A stretch of 64,000 nucleotides of DNA. Source: Streptomyces monashensis (GTDB lineage Bacteria; Actinomycetota; Actinomycetes; Streptomycetales; Streptomycetaceae). The notes below the pieces were generated by a model, which had not been told where the DNA came from, did not search any database, and saw only the letters and a list, made by a program, of their open reading frames with translations. The stretch covers positions 1 to 64,000 of the forward strand of contig NZ_MLYO01000052.1 in the NCBI RefSeq assembly GCF_001866665.1, in the 5' to 3' direction. Shown one piece after another: positions 9,128 through 16,107 of this stretch (within the stretch, counting starts at the first letter, position 1; every line of letters starts with the position of its first letter). The translations under genes and the position numbers were made by a program.

Positions 9128-10407
9128 CGGTTGCCTCCTTCGGCCAGCAGGGACAGCAGGGCGGGCTGCTGCTCGCGCAGCTGTGCTGCGGCAGCGATGA
9201 CCTGCGATGTAGTGATGCCGGCCGCCAGGTCGGGGAGCGTTGCGCCCAGGTCGGGCCGGCCGAAGAGCAGTTCACGTGCGCCCATTTGGCGGGTGCGGGC
9301 CAGCAGGGAGTCCAGCGTCTGGAGGAGGCGGCTGGCGGTGATCGCGACAGCCCTGGCGACGTCGTGCTCGTCCACTTTTCCGTGCGTGATGTCGGCGAGT
9401 GCGGCATCGACGCTCTGTGCGATCTGCTGCGAGGAGACCTGCGGCGGGTGGGTGGCGACGATGATGAAGGTGTCCGGGTCGCGTGCCTGCAGGGGGCCGA
9501 ACAGGCCGCAGCCGGAGCTGACGTCGACAGCCATGGCGGCCAGCGCCTGCTTCAGCGGGGCTTGTTCACCGGCGGTCAGCAGGGTCGAAAGCACCATGTG
9601 TGCGACGTAGGCATCGAGCTCCGTGCAGGGGTCGGGCAGCCGGAAACCGAGAGCGGTCGCCGGGCGGGGTGCGAAGGGGTCATGGACGGTACCGCGCAGC
9701 GGTCCGGGACGCCGCGGCTCGGCCAGCGGCACGGTCGTGGGCGCCGGCCGGCTGGGCACCGCGTCGAACTGCCGGGCAGCGGCATCGATCGCCTGCTGCG
9801 GGTCGATGTCTCCGCACAGCGTGAGAACGGCGTTGCCCGGCACGTAGTGGGCGGCGAAGAAATCGGCGCACTCGGCGACCGTCGCCCTGTCCAGGTCCAC
9901 GAAGTCGCCGTAGCCGTTGTGGGCGTTGGCCCACCTCTCGTACAGCACCGAGGGCAGCACCGTCCAGGGGAACCCGCCGTAGGGGCGGTTGTCGACGTTG
10001 AGCCGGATCTCTTCCTTGACGACGTTCCGCTGCGTGTTCAGGTTCGTCTCGGTGACGTCCAGGGATGCCATGCGGTCCGCCTCCAGGAACAGGACGCGTT
10101 CCAAAGCGGCGGCCGGCACCACTTGGTGGTAGTCCGTGTAGTCCGGGTATGTGCTTCCGTTCACCACCCCGCCGGCTCCTTGCACCAAGGAGAAGTGCTC
10201 CCCTCTTGCAACATTCCGACTCCCCTGGAACATCATGTGTTCAAAAAGGTGCGCGAACCCGGACCGCCCATAGGGTTCGGATCGAAATCCGACGCCATAG
10301 TGAACGGCCACTCCGACTGCGGGAACACCTGGCACGGACTGAGCTACCACGCGGAGCCCGTTGGGCAGGGTCGCACGCTGCGGAGACGTTTTCGGCATGC
10401 GAACCAC
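9124..10407 (-). CDS. M16 zinc metallopeptidase, catalytic subunit
   Basis: 427 residues. The inverted zinc motif HLFEH is at about residues 55-59 (GFAHLFEHMMFQGS), followed by a conserved Glu some 75 residues later in NVVKEEIRLNV. This is the first gene of the minus operon and faces the LanK-like gene across a 190-bp divergent promoter region. With the non-catalytic partner it would form the leader peptidase. GTG 10407 gives the full family N-terminus; ATG at 10398 is an alternative start. No clear ribosome site is visible for either. Confidence 0.9.
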   Translation of the reverse strand: MVRMPKTSPQRATLPNGLRVVAQSVPGVPAVGVAVHYGVGFRSEPYGRSGFAHLFEHMMFQGSRNVARGEHFSLVQGAGGVVNGSTYPDYTDYHQVVPAAALERVLFLEADRMASLDVTETNLNTQRNVVKEEIRLNVDNRPYGGFPWTVLPSVLYERWANAHNGYGDFVDLDRATVAECADFFAAHYVPGNAVLTLCGDIDPQQAIDAAARQFDAVPSRPAPTTVPLAEPRRPGPLRGTVHDPFAPRPATALGFRLPDPCTELDAYVAHMVLSTLLTAGEQAPLKQALAAMAVDVSSGCGLFGPLQARDPDTFIIVATHPPQVSSQQIAQSVDAALADITHGKVDEHDVARAVAITASRLLQTLDSLLARTRQMGARELLFGRPDLGATLPDLAAGITTSQVIAAAAQLREQQPALLSLLAEGGNR

Positions 10408-10598
10408 TGTAGAGTTCGACGGCCGCCCGGGAAACGAGTTCTTTTCTGTCGGACGTACCCGGACTCCACCTCGGGACGGAGAACATGCAGGTGAGAGCCT
10501 TGCGAGGTACGCTCGACCTCTCCGTCGGGGGCCTCAGAAAAAATAAACCGTAACTTTCAGGATTGCTCACATATCGCCCCCTACTTAAACTCCTCATC
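10408..10598. promoter_or_regulatory. Divergent promoter region of the class V lanthipeptide cluster
   Basis: This 191-bp space separates the minus operon (M16 genes onward) from the plus operon (kinase, HopA1 protein, HTH protein, precursors), so both must be transcribed from it. The 3' part is unusually AT-rich for the window (AAAAAATAAACC, TACTTAAAC). TACTTA at 10582-10587 lies only about a dozen bases before the GTG, which lacks a Shine-Dalgarno sequence, so a leaderless transcript is possible. No confident -35 box was found. Confidence 0.5.
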
Positions 10599-11741
10599 GT
10601 GACATCTCCATCTGAAAGCAATACGGATAAGACGGGCGAGAGAGTGGAATTCATCCCCGTCTCGCTGGAACGGTTCCCGGAAGTGGATGCCCTCTTGGGC
10701 AGGCTGGGTCTCGGCGTCTACGAAGCCGATACTGTGACCTCGTTTGTCGGCCGCAACGACAACTGGTCCGGCACGACCACCACGGGTGCGCAAGTATTCG
10801 TGAAAAAACTGGGAGACACGACTGCTGCACAGAATTTCCAGCGCATCACCGTATTCGAGGAACTAGCCGCCAAGCGCCCATCGCGCCGCCTGCGCACCCC
10901 GGCGCTGCTGGGCACCGACCCCGAACACCATCTGGTGGCCTTCGAGCTGCTGTCTGACGTCACCACCGGAACCGAACTCGCCGCGGACGACGCCTTCGAC
11001 GAGGGACTGTGCCGGCAGGCGGCTCAGGCGCTCGCCGTCATTCACCGGCTCCCCGCCGACCAGGCGGCCCTCGACACCTCGCCGCACCCGCTGCCGCCCC
11101 TGGGCGGACTGCGCGGACTGTCCCTGGACTACTTCGTCGAACGCAGCTTCGCCGAGATCGAGACCTGGCAACTGCTCCAGAACGACCCGCAGGTGATCGA
11201 CGCCCTCCACCACCTGCGCGACAGCGAGGACAGCGCCGTCCTCTGCCCCATCCATGCCGACGTACGGCTGGACCAGTTCCTCGTGAACGGCTCCACGCTG
11301 TACATGACCGACTTCGAGGAATTCCGCCTCGGCGACCCCGCCCGCGACATCGGGGGCTTCATCGGGGAGTGGCTCTTCCGGGCCATCCACGGCATCCCGA
11401 AGTCCATCAGCGACGGCGCCGACTTCGGCCACACCGCCACCCACGACGAGATCCTCGCCCACGGTGTCACTGAACTCGCCCGGCTGCGCCCGCTGATGGC
11501 CGCGTTCTGGAACAGCTACCTGCACGCCGCCAAGCCCTCCGCTCGGCATGTCCCGGGGCTCGCCACCCGGTCGGCCGCCTTTGCCGGGTGGCACATGATC
11601 GACCGGATGATCGCCCATGCTGTCGCCGCCGTACGCCTCTCCCCCGCTCACCGGGCCGCCGCCGGCATCGGCCGCACCATCCTGCTGTCCCCCAGCGACT
11701 TCACCGCCACTCTCGGACTTGAAGGCAGAGCCGCAGCATGA
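10599..11741 (+). CDS. APH-fold protein kinase, LanK-like class V lanthipeptide synthetase component
   Basis: 380 residues from GTG 10599. The N-lobe has SFVGRNDNWSG and a Lys in VFVKKLG. The catalytic loop CPIHADVRLDQFLV (HxD near 218) keeps the Asp, with Gln in place of Asn, and MTDFEEFRLGDPARDIGGF (near 237) keeps the metal-binding Asp. In class V lanthipeptides an APH-fold kinase phosphorylates Ser/Thr of the precursor before elimination. Its stop overlaps the HopA1 gene start (ATGA), the partnership typical of class V. Unlike the paralogue at 3618-4562, its active-site residues are present. Confidence 0.82.
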   Translation: MTSPSESNTDKTGERVEFIPVSLERFPEVDALLGRLGLGVYEADTVTSFVGRNDNWSGTTTTGAQVFVKKLGDTTAAQNFQRITVFEELAAKRPSRRLRTPALLGTDPEHHLVAFELLSDVTTGTELAADDAFDEGLCRQAAQALAVIHRLPADQAALDTSPHPLPPLGGLRGLSLDYFVERSFAEIETWQLLQNDPQVIDALHHLRDSEDSAVLCPIHADVRLDQFLVNGSTLYMTDFEEFRLGDPARDIGGFIGEWLFRAIHGIPKSISDGADFGHTATHDEILAHGVTELARLRPLMAAFWNSYLHAAKPSARHVPGLATRSAAFAGWHMIDRMIAHAVAAVRLSPAHRAAAGIGRTILLSPSDFTATLGLEGRAAA

Positions 11742-12715
11742 GCACCTTCCACCTCGCCCCGCGGATCGCCGCATCCCTCGCTGACATCCACGTCGAGCCC
11801 GGAGGGCTCAAGGCCGTAGCGGGCAAGGACACCTTCGAAGGCGACAGCGCTCCCGTCGTGGCCAAGAAGCTCGCCGCCGGCCTCTACCAGACCCTGCACG
11901 TGGGCCGCAGCGAGGCGCTGACCTCCCGGCCCCGCAGCTACCGCGACCGGGACCTGGATCACCTCCTGGCCGGCGCGATGCCGCACGAGCGCACCCGGAC
12001 CCAGGCCCTGCTCCAGGCTTATCGCCCGGAGCGCAACGAGGCGATCGTCGAGCTGGACGGCCTTCGGGTACGGATGCCGCCCGAGGCCGTGATCACGCCG
12101 CTTCCCGAAACGCTGCCCGGACCTGTGACGGTGACCCTTCCCGCCGCCCGCCCCGGTCTCTCCCCCGGCTTCTTCCTGGCCGACGGCAGCCTGGGCAAGG
12201 AACGCAGCGGTGACATGCTGCGCCTGTACGTCCATCTCACGCGTCCCGAAGCAGCTCCTGACGCCTGGCACACCGTGCTGACGTATCTGGAAAAGGCCGG
12301 CCTGCCCTACCGGGCCAAGATCTCTTCTTCTCCGCATCTGTACCCCCGGCGGGACGCATTCGTGGTCTATCTCGGTCCTCGTGCCCAGCACGCCGTCCCC
12401 GCGCTGGCCGAGCAGTTGAAGGGCCTGGACGGCATGGGAGAGTCCACCTCCCCCTTCGCCCGCGAGGTGGCTCCCGGTATCGGTGTGGCCTGGGAGCCCG
12501 CCGACCGCCGGGCCGGCCACAAGGGACAGAGCTTCGGTGAGCACCGCACCGCGATCCTTGCCGAGGCGCTCGTCCAGCACGCCCTGCTTCCGGACGAGGA
12601 CCGGACGGAAGCGGCAGAGATGGTCGCGAGTGCCTTCCTCGACGCCTCCATCGATCCGCTGGATCCGGCGCGCAACCTCGACTCGCCCCCGATGCCGGCC
12701 CTGTCAGCGGCGTGA
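11738..12715 (+). CDS. HopA1-domain protein, LanY-like class V lanthipeptide component
   Basis: 325 residues of the T3SS effector HopA1-like family. Features include NEAIVELDGLRVRMP, a central LSPGFFLADGS, DMLRLYVHLTRP, PYRAKISSSPHLYPRRDAFVVYLG and GQSFGEHRTAILAEAL. Proteins of this family are obligatory in class V clusters (lexapeptide, cacaoidin, pristinin) together with an APH-fold kinase and are assigned to lyase or cyclase steps. It overlaps the kinase stop and in turn overlaps the next small gene (GTGA), so all three are translationally coupled. No LanB, LanM or LanKC gene lies in this cluster, which supports class V. Confidence 0.87.
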   Translation: MSTFHLAPRIAASLADIHVEPGGLKAVAGKDTFEGDSAPVVAKKLAAGLYQTLHVGRSEALTSRPRSYRDRDLDHLLAGAMPHERTRTQALLQAYRPERNEAIVELDGLRVRMPPEAVITPLPETLPGPVTVTLPAARPGLSPGFFLADGSLGKERSGDMLRLYVHLTRPEAAPDAWHTVLTYLEKAGLPYRAKISSSPHLYPRRDAFVVYLGPRAQHAVPALAEQLKGLDGMGESTSPFAREVAPGIGVAWEPADRRAGHKGQSFGEHRTAILAEALVQHALLPDEDRTEAAEMVASAFLDASIDPLDPARNLDSPPMPALSAA

Positions 12716-13017
12716 CGACCGCAATCCCGCAGGAGGTCAAGGCGGATACGGTCCTGCGGGTGCTGCGGGGACAGACACGGGCGCGTGCTGCTGCGCGTAC
12801 GTTGGGTGTGCCCGAGGCGTGCGTCGAGTCCTGGATCCGGTGCTATGTCCACGCCGGCTCCCGCCAGTTGTCCGGCAGCACGGCCGCATCCCCGGGCCTG
12901 GAACGGGCCCTCGCCCAGGAGCAGCAGATGCGGTCGGCGCTGGACGAAGCACTCGAAGACCTGGCCGTGCTCAACGAGGTGCTGCGGCTGACCGCACGTG
13001 CGCAGAAACCGGAATGA
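12712..13017 (+). CDS. Small helix-turn-helix protein related to IS3-type OrfA
   Basis: 101 residues, GTG 12712 overlapping the HopA1 stop. Residues 1-45 form a transposase-like HTH (KADTVLRVLRGQTRARAAAR, then a recognition-helix-like VPEACVESWIR). The rest is a predicted coiled coil (RALAQEQQMRSALDEALEDL). The layout matches the OrfA-type relic at 14895 in this window, yet here no OrfB follows and the gene is fused by overlap into the lanthipeptide operon just before the precursors. It may be a domesticated DNA-binding regulator. A stray transposase fragment is the alternative. Confidence 0.72.
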   Translation: MTTAIPQEVKADTVLRVLRGQTRARAAARTLGVPEACVESWIRCYVHAGSRQLSGSTAASPGLERALAQEQQMRSALDEALEDLAVLNEVLRLTARAQKPE

Positions 13018-13190
13018 ACCCATCCGCCTGCTCGCATTCTTTTCCTCTGCAGTTAAAAACCCCAGGTGGGAGCGCCAATGAGGGCAAGCCACCGGTTCTT
13101 TTCTTCCTCGCCCGGCCTCACCCCGCGTGGTCAACTTCTTTCCGCCAGGCGGTTGGCCGGATACCGGCCGGGCCCCTGGATCGCTTTCGT

Positions 13191-13327
13191 CGCCCGGCCA
13201 CCGGGCGGCTCTTTCTGAAGGAGTTCACGTGAACACTGCCGACCAGCTCATCGCCGGTTACACCGCCTACACCTCCGCCGAGGAGTTCGGCGTCACCGCC
13301 GAGGGCGACGCCCCGGCCACCACGCCG
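13191..13327 (+). repeat. 137-bp tandem duplication, copy 1 (leader of precursor 1)
   Basis: Bases 13191-13327 recur at 13438-13574 with a single mismatch, 247 bp apart. The repeat holds a short hairpin, the ribosome site and the entire leader-coding region, and ends exactly where the two core regions begin. This is duplication of a precursor gene followed by divergence of the core only. Confidence 0.95.
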
Positions 13328-13411
13328 GTCACCGTGACCACGGTCTCGTCGCCCGAGTGCGTCCAGGTCAGCATCACGGTCGTCGGCACGACGATCTCCG
13401 GCAACTGCTGA
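13229..13411 (+). CDS. Class V lanthipeptide precursor peptide 1
   Basis: 60 residues, GTG 13229 with GAAGGAG seven bases upstream. The leader, about 33 residues, contains GYTAYTSAEEFGVTAEGDAP. The core begins after TP and starts VTVTTVSSPECVQV, ending TTISGNC. The core has ten Ser/Thr and two Cys: an internal SSPEC, suited to one lanthionine, and a C-terminal Cys suited to LanD-made aminovinyl-cysteine. No Cys in the leader. The ring pattern is inferred. It lies 211 bp after the HTH gene and 64 bp before the second precursor. Confidence 0.9.
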   Translation: MNTADQLIAGYTAYTSAEEFGVTAEGDAPATTPVTVTTVSSPECVQVSITVVGTTISGNC

Positions 13412-13436
13412 CCCACCTCACTACCGCTAGCTAGCT

Positions 13437-13455
13437 CCGCCCGGTCACCGGGCGG
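13437..13455 (+). terminator. Hairpin between the two precursor genes
   Basis: CCGCCCGG and CCGGGCGG pair around TCA and are followed by CTCTTTCT. A near-identical hairpin (13191-13207) sits ahead of precursor 1. It may attenuate read-through or stabilise precursor mRNA. The T-run is weak, so full termination is doubtful. Confidence 0.55.
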
Positions 13456-13574
13456 CTCTTTCTGAAGGAGTTCACGTGAACACTGCCGACCAGCTCATCG
13501 CCGGTTACACCGCCTACACCTCCGCCGAGGAGTTCGGCGTCACCGCCGAGGGCGACGCCCCGGCCACCACGCCG
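13438..13574 (+). repeat. 137-bp tandem duplication, copy 2 (leader of precursor 2)
   Basis: Second copy of the repeat at 13191-13327, with one mismatch near its start. It ends at the ACGCCG that encodes the last leader residues Thr-Pro. Confidence 0.95.
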
Positions 13575-13664
13575 TCGATCCTGGTGTCGATCGACATGTC
13601 GTCCGCGGCCTGCGGCGCGACCATCGGCTACAGCATCTCCAAGACCGTCAACGGTGGCTGCTGA
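13476..13664 (+). CDS. Class V lanthipeptide precursor peptide 2
   Basis: 62 residues, GTG 13476, same ribosome site and identical leader as precursor 1. The core differs: it begins SILVSIDMSSAACGATIGYS and ends KTVNGGC. It shares only the SSxxC block (SSAAC against SSPEC) and the C-terminal Cys. An Asp, a Lys and a Tyr make it chemically distinct from core 1. Both peptides are presumably processed by the same enzymes to two products or a two-component lantibiotic. Confidence 0.9.
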   Translation: MNTADQLIAGYTAYTSAEEFGVTAEGDAPATTPSILVSIDMSSAACGATIGYSISKTVNGGC

Positions 13665-13771
13665 CCGCTGCAACGCCGGCTTCGGTCAGTTCGCGGATGT
13701 CTTCGCGAACTGAGGAATCGAAGCCCGTCACATCTCCCCGATGTGGCCTTCTTGCCCGCGCGCCGGGCGAA

Positions 13772-13808
13772 CCGGTAGGTGCCCGTATACAGGACGGGCA
13801 CCTACCGG
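13772..13808. terminator. Bidirectional intrinsic terminator
   Basis: Perfect 15-bp arms (CCGGTAGGTGCCCGT / ACGGGCACCTACCGG) around a 7-base loop, with CGTTTTA following on the plus side. It separates precursor 2 (plus) from the converging regulator gene (minus) and marks the end of the lanthipeptide transcription unit. Confidence 0.85.
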
Positions 13809-13812
13809 CGTT

Positions 13813-14148
13813 TTAGGCGTCGGGCGCGGTGGCGGCCGTTTCGTGCCGCCGGCCCTGCTCGACACTCGTGTCCACCAGCGCGTTCAGTGCGGCGAGGTGC
13901 TCCTGAAGAGCCTTCCTGCCGTCGGGCGTCAAAGACAGCCAGGTACGCGGCCGCCTGCCAAAGTACCCCTTGCGCACCTGCACGTATCCGGCGCTCTCCA
14001 GCGCTGTGACCAGCTTGGAGAGCGTAGCGGCTGACGCGCCGCAGTACTCCTGGACCGCCTTGAACTCGGCCTCCATGCAGCCGGAGAGGAAGGCGACGAT
14101 GGCCAGACGCGTGGGGTGGTGGATCTGCTCATGCAGTTTCCCTGACAT
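13813..14148 (-). CDS. Winged-helix transcriptional regulator (MarR/ArsR-like)
   Basis: 111 residues. IHHPTRLAIVAFLSGCMEAEF, a recognition helix ASAATLSKLVTALESAGYVQV and the wing GRRPRTWLSLTPDGRKALQEH are typical of the short winged-helix proteins that pair with membrane proteins. It follows a membrane-protein gene by six bases. A similar pair lies at 53247-54328. It may control itself and the membrane partner; a role in the adjacent lanthipeptide cluster is possible but unproven. Confidence 0.85.
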   Translation of the reverse strand: MSGKLHEQIHHPTRLAIVAFLSGCMEAEFKAVQEYCGASAATLSKLVTALESAGYVQVRKGYFGRRPRTWLSLTPDGRKALQEHLAALNALVDTSVEQGRRHETAATAPDA

Positions 14149-14154
14149 CGATCC

Positions 14155-14580
14155 TCACGCCTTGCGTGCGCTGGCCAGGCGGATCCAAGCGACAGCACCC
14201 AGACCGCAGCCCAGCACGATGAGGAACCAGGGGCCGCCGACTGCCACGTTGACGAGCACCGCGGCAATAGCGACAAGGGACATCGGAGCGCTGTTCTTCC
14301 AGCGGTCGGCCTTGTCAGCACCTCCCGACCAGGCCATGACGCCGCTGCGGCGCGCGGCCACCACAGGCACCGCGACGGCCGCGACGATCAGAAGGAGAGC
14401 GACCGCGCGGATCGCCCACTGCCAGGAGTGCACCTCATCGGCCAGGCCGAGCGCCGACAGTCCGATGGCGAAGCCGAGTCCGACGAAGGGCGGGTGCCAC
14501 GCCGCGACAGGACGCGCCTGGGCAGCCGTTCGCGAGGCAGCGGCCGTGTCCAGCGCCGCACGGGCGTCGTACGTGTTCAT
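14155..14580 (-). CDS. Small integral membrane protein paired with winged-helix regulator
   Basis: 141 residues with four hydrophobic segments (FVGLGFAIGLSALGLA, AIRAVALLLIVAAVAVPVVA, SLVAIAAVLVNVAVG, FLIVLGCGLGAVAWI). No known enzyme motif. I chose ATG 14580, nine bases after GGAGG; ATG 14589 is an alternative start that would abut the ribosome site. Co-transcribed with the regulator downstream, a common actinobacterial arrangement in which the regulator represses the pair. Confidence 0.8.
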   Translation of the reverse strand: MNTYDARAALDTAAASRTAAQARPVAAWHPPFVGLGFAIGLSALGLADEVHSWQWAIRAVALLLIVAAVAVPVVAARRSGVMAWSGGADKADRWKNSAPMSLVAIAAVLVNVAVGGPWFLIVLGCGLGAVAWIRLASARKA

Positions 14581-14894
14581 CGCGTTCATCCTCCATCAGA
14601 AGCGTTGCTGCAAGGGTGACATATAGTTTCCAGGTAGGCAACTGATTGGCTGGAGGCAATATTTTGCAAGCTATAGAACTCATGGGCTGTGCAACTGGCG
14701 TGCGAATGTGATGTGATCGTTCACAGAGAGGGGCGCTGACGCAGACCAGGGCGGTTGGCCGGTCGAGAGCGCACGGGGGCTCGCATGGGGGAGTGCAGCG
14801 ACGCGCTGCACCCTCCTCGCAACCTCGCTCGACACACGGCTGCACCCGCCGCATCAGCCCCCGGTCGAAAGAGCTACTAAGGGGGAGTACACCC

Positions 14895-15327
14895 ATGCCT
14901 CGTCCGCCGGCCATGCCGCCAGATGAGAAGGTTCAGGTGGTTCTCGCCGTACTGTCCGGACAGACCACGGTGTCCCAGGCAGCCCGGGAAGCCAACGTCA
15001 CAGAGCAGTCGATAGGCAACTGGCGACGCCAGTTCATCGCCGCAGGACAACGCGGCCTCGAAACCGGGTCGGCAAAATCGCAGCGCGAGGAGCAACTCCT
15101 CGACGAGATCAACGCACTCAAGGCAGCGCTGGGCGAAGCATTCCTCCAGCTCAAAGCAGGACGCTCCGCATTGGACCCGCGAGCGGTCCCTACACAGACC
15201 TCGAGGCCATACGGACTGCGCGGGGGCTCAGCGTTTCGAGGTTCTGCCACATCATTGGAGTCCCCCGACAGACGTACACAAGCCAGCGCAATGCGCTTCG
15301 GCGCCGCCTGATACCTGACCCGTAACA
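14895..15327 (+). pseudogene. IS3-type transposase relic (OrfA with start of OrfB)
   Basis: From ATG 14895 the protein has an OrfA HTH (VVLAVLSGQTTVSQAAREAN, IGNWRRQF) and a coiled coil (EEQLLDEINALKAALGEA). After about residue 95 homology moves to another frame reading AIRTARGLSVSRFCHIIGVP, the usual start of IS3 OrfB, which stops near 15327. The catalytic DDE domain is absent. A truncated, non-functional element. Confidence 0.75.
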
Positions 15328-15611
15328 ACGCTTTCGCATACCGCTGCTCTGAAATCACCGAGAAGGCCACCCCGCGCAGGCCAGGACGGGCCACGCCCGA
15401 CTGACACCACGCCGGCCATCTGAACCAGAGCACACCGAATACCAGCAGCTCCCCGGCCACCCCCGTCCGGGGAGCTGCTTCCTTCTGGACGACCCTCGCC
15501 TGCGCCACCACCGAGTCTTCTTGGCCCCTCTCTCCTGGCCGCAAGCTCGCTCTGGCAGCACCGCGAGCGGTCGATCGAGGCCCTTGCGACCTGAGGTGAG
15601 GACACCACCGG

Positions 15612-16027
15612 GCTGGAGGCATCGGCCAGGTCCATCCCTTCGCCAAGGGCATGGGCATCGCCGCCCCGCAGTCCGGCATCGCCCGCGCAGCCGCCGTCGT
15701 CCGGCCTCCCGACGACGCCCCTGCCGTCATCCTGAACCCCCGGATCACCGACCGCTCCGAGGAGACAGACGAGCAGCACGAGGGCTGCCTCAGCTTCTTC
15801 GACGTACGCGGCCTCGTCCCCCGTCCACTGAAGATCACAGTGGAGGCCACCGCTCTGAACGGCGAGACCACAAGCACGGTGTACGAACGCGGCCTCGCCC
15901 GCCTTATCCACCACGAAATCGATGTCACCTCGACGGCCTGCTGTACACCGCCCGGATGCGCACCGGGGTCGATCCGATCCCGGTGGAGAAGTACAGGCAG
16001 ACAGGCCGAGCCTGGGCGTACGGGTAG
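15612..16027 (+). pseudogene. Peptide deformylase pseudogene
   Basis: The three deformylase motifs are visible: GIAAPQSG (15654 onward, normally GxGxAAxQ), EGCLSF (near 15778) and HHEID (near 15911). After HHEID two extra bases shift the frame. The expected HLDGLLYTARMRTGVDPIPV continues in the next frame to a stop at 16027. The N-terminus is also missing or scrambled upstream of about 15612. The HEIDH metal site is therefore split and the gene is dead unless the base call is wrong. Confidence 0.8.
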
Positions 16028-16107
16028 GCTCCTGCTGGCGAATCCGGGCGCCGAACAGTCGATGGTTCGGCTGCCGTTCCCCCCTTTGCCTCTGGCGTCC
16101 GCCCCAC

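Noticed and set aside
10599..11741. Aminoglycoside resistance kinase
   Set aside because: It shares the fold, but coupling to a HopA1-domain gene and precursor peptides points to class V lanthipeptide synthesis.
13018..13228. A third precursor gene before precursor 1
   Set aside because: No leader-like sequence or Cys-containing small frame with a ribosome site was found.
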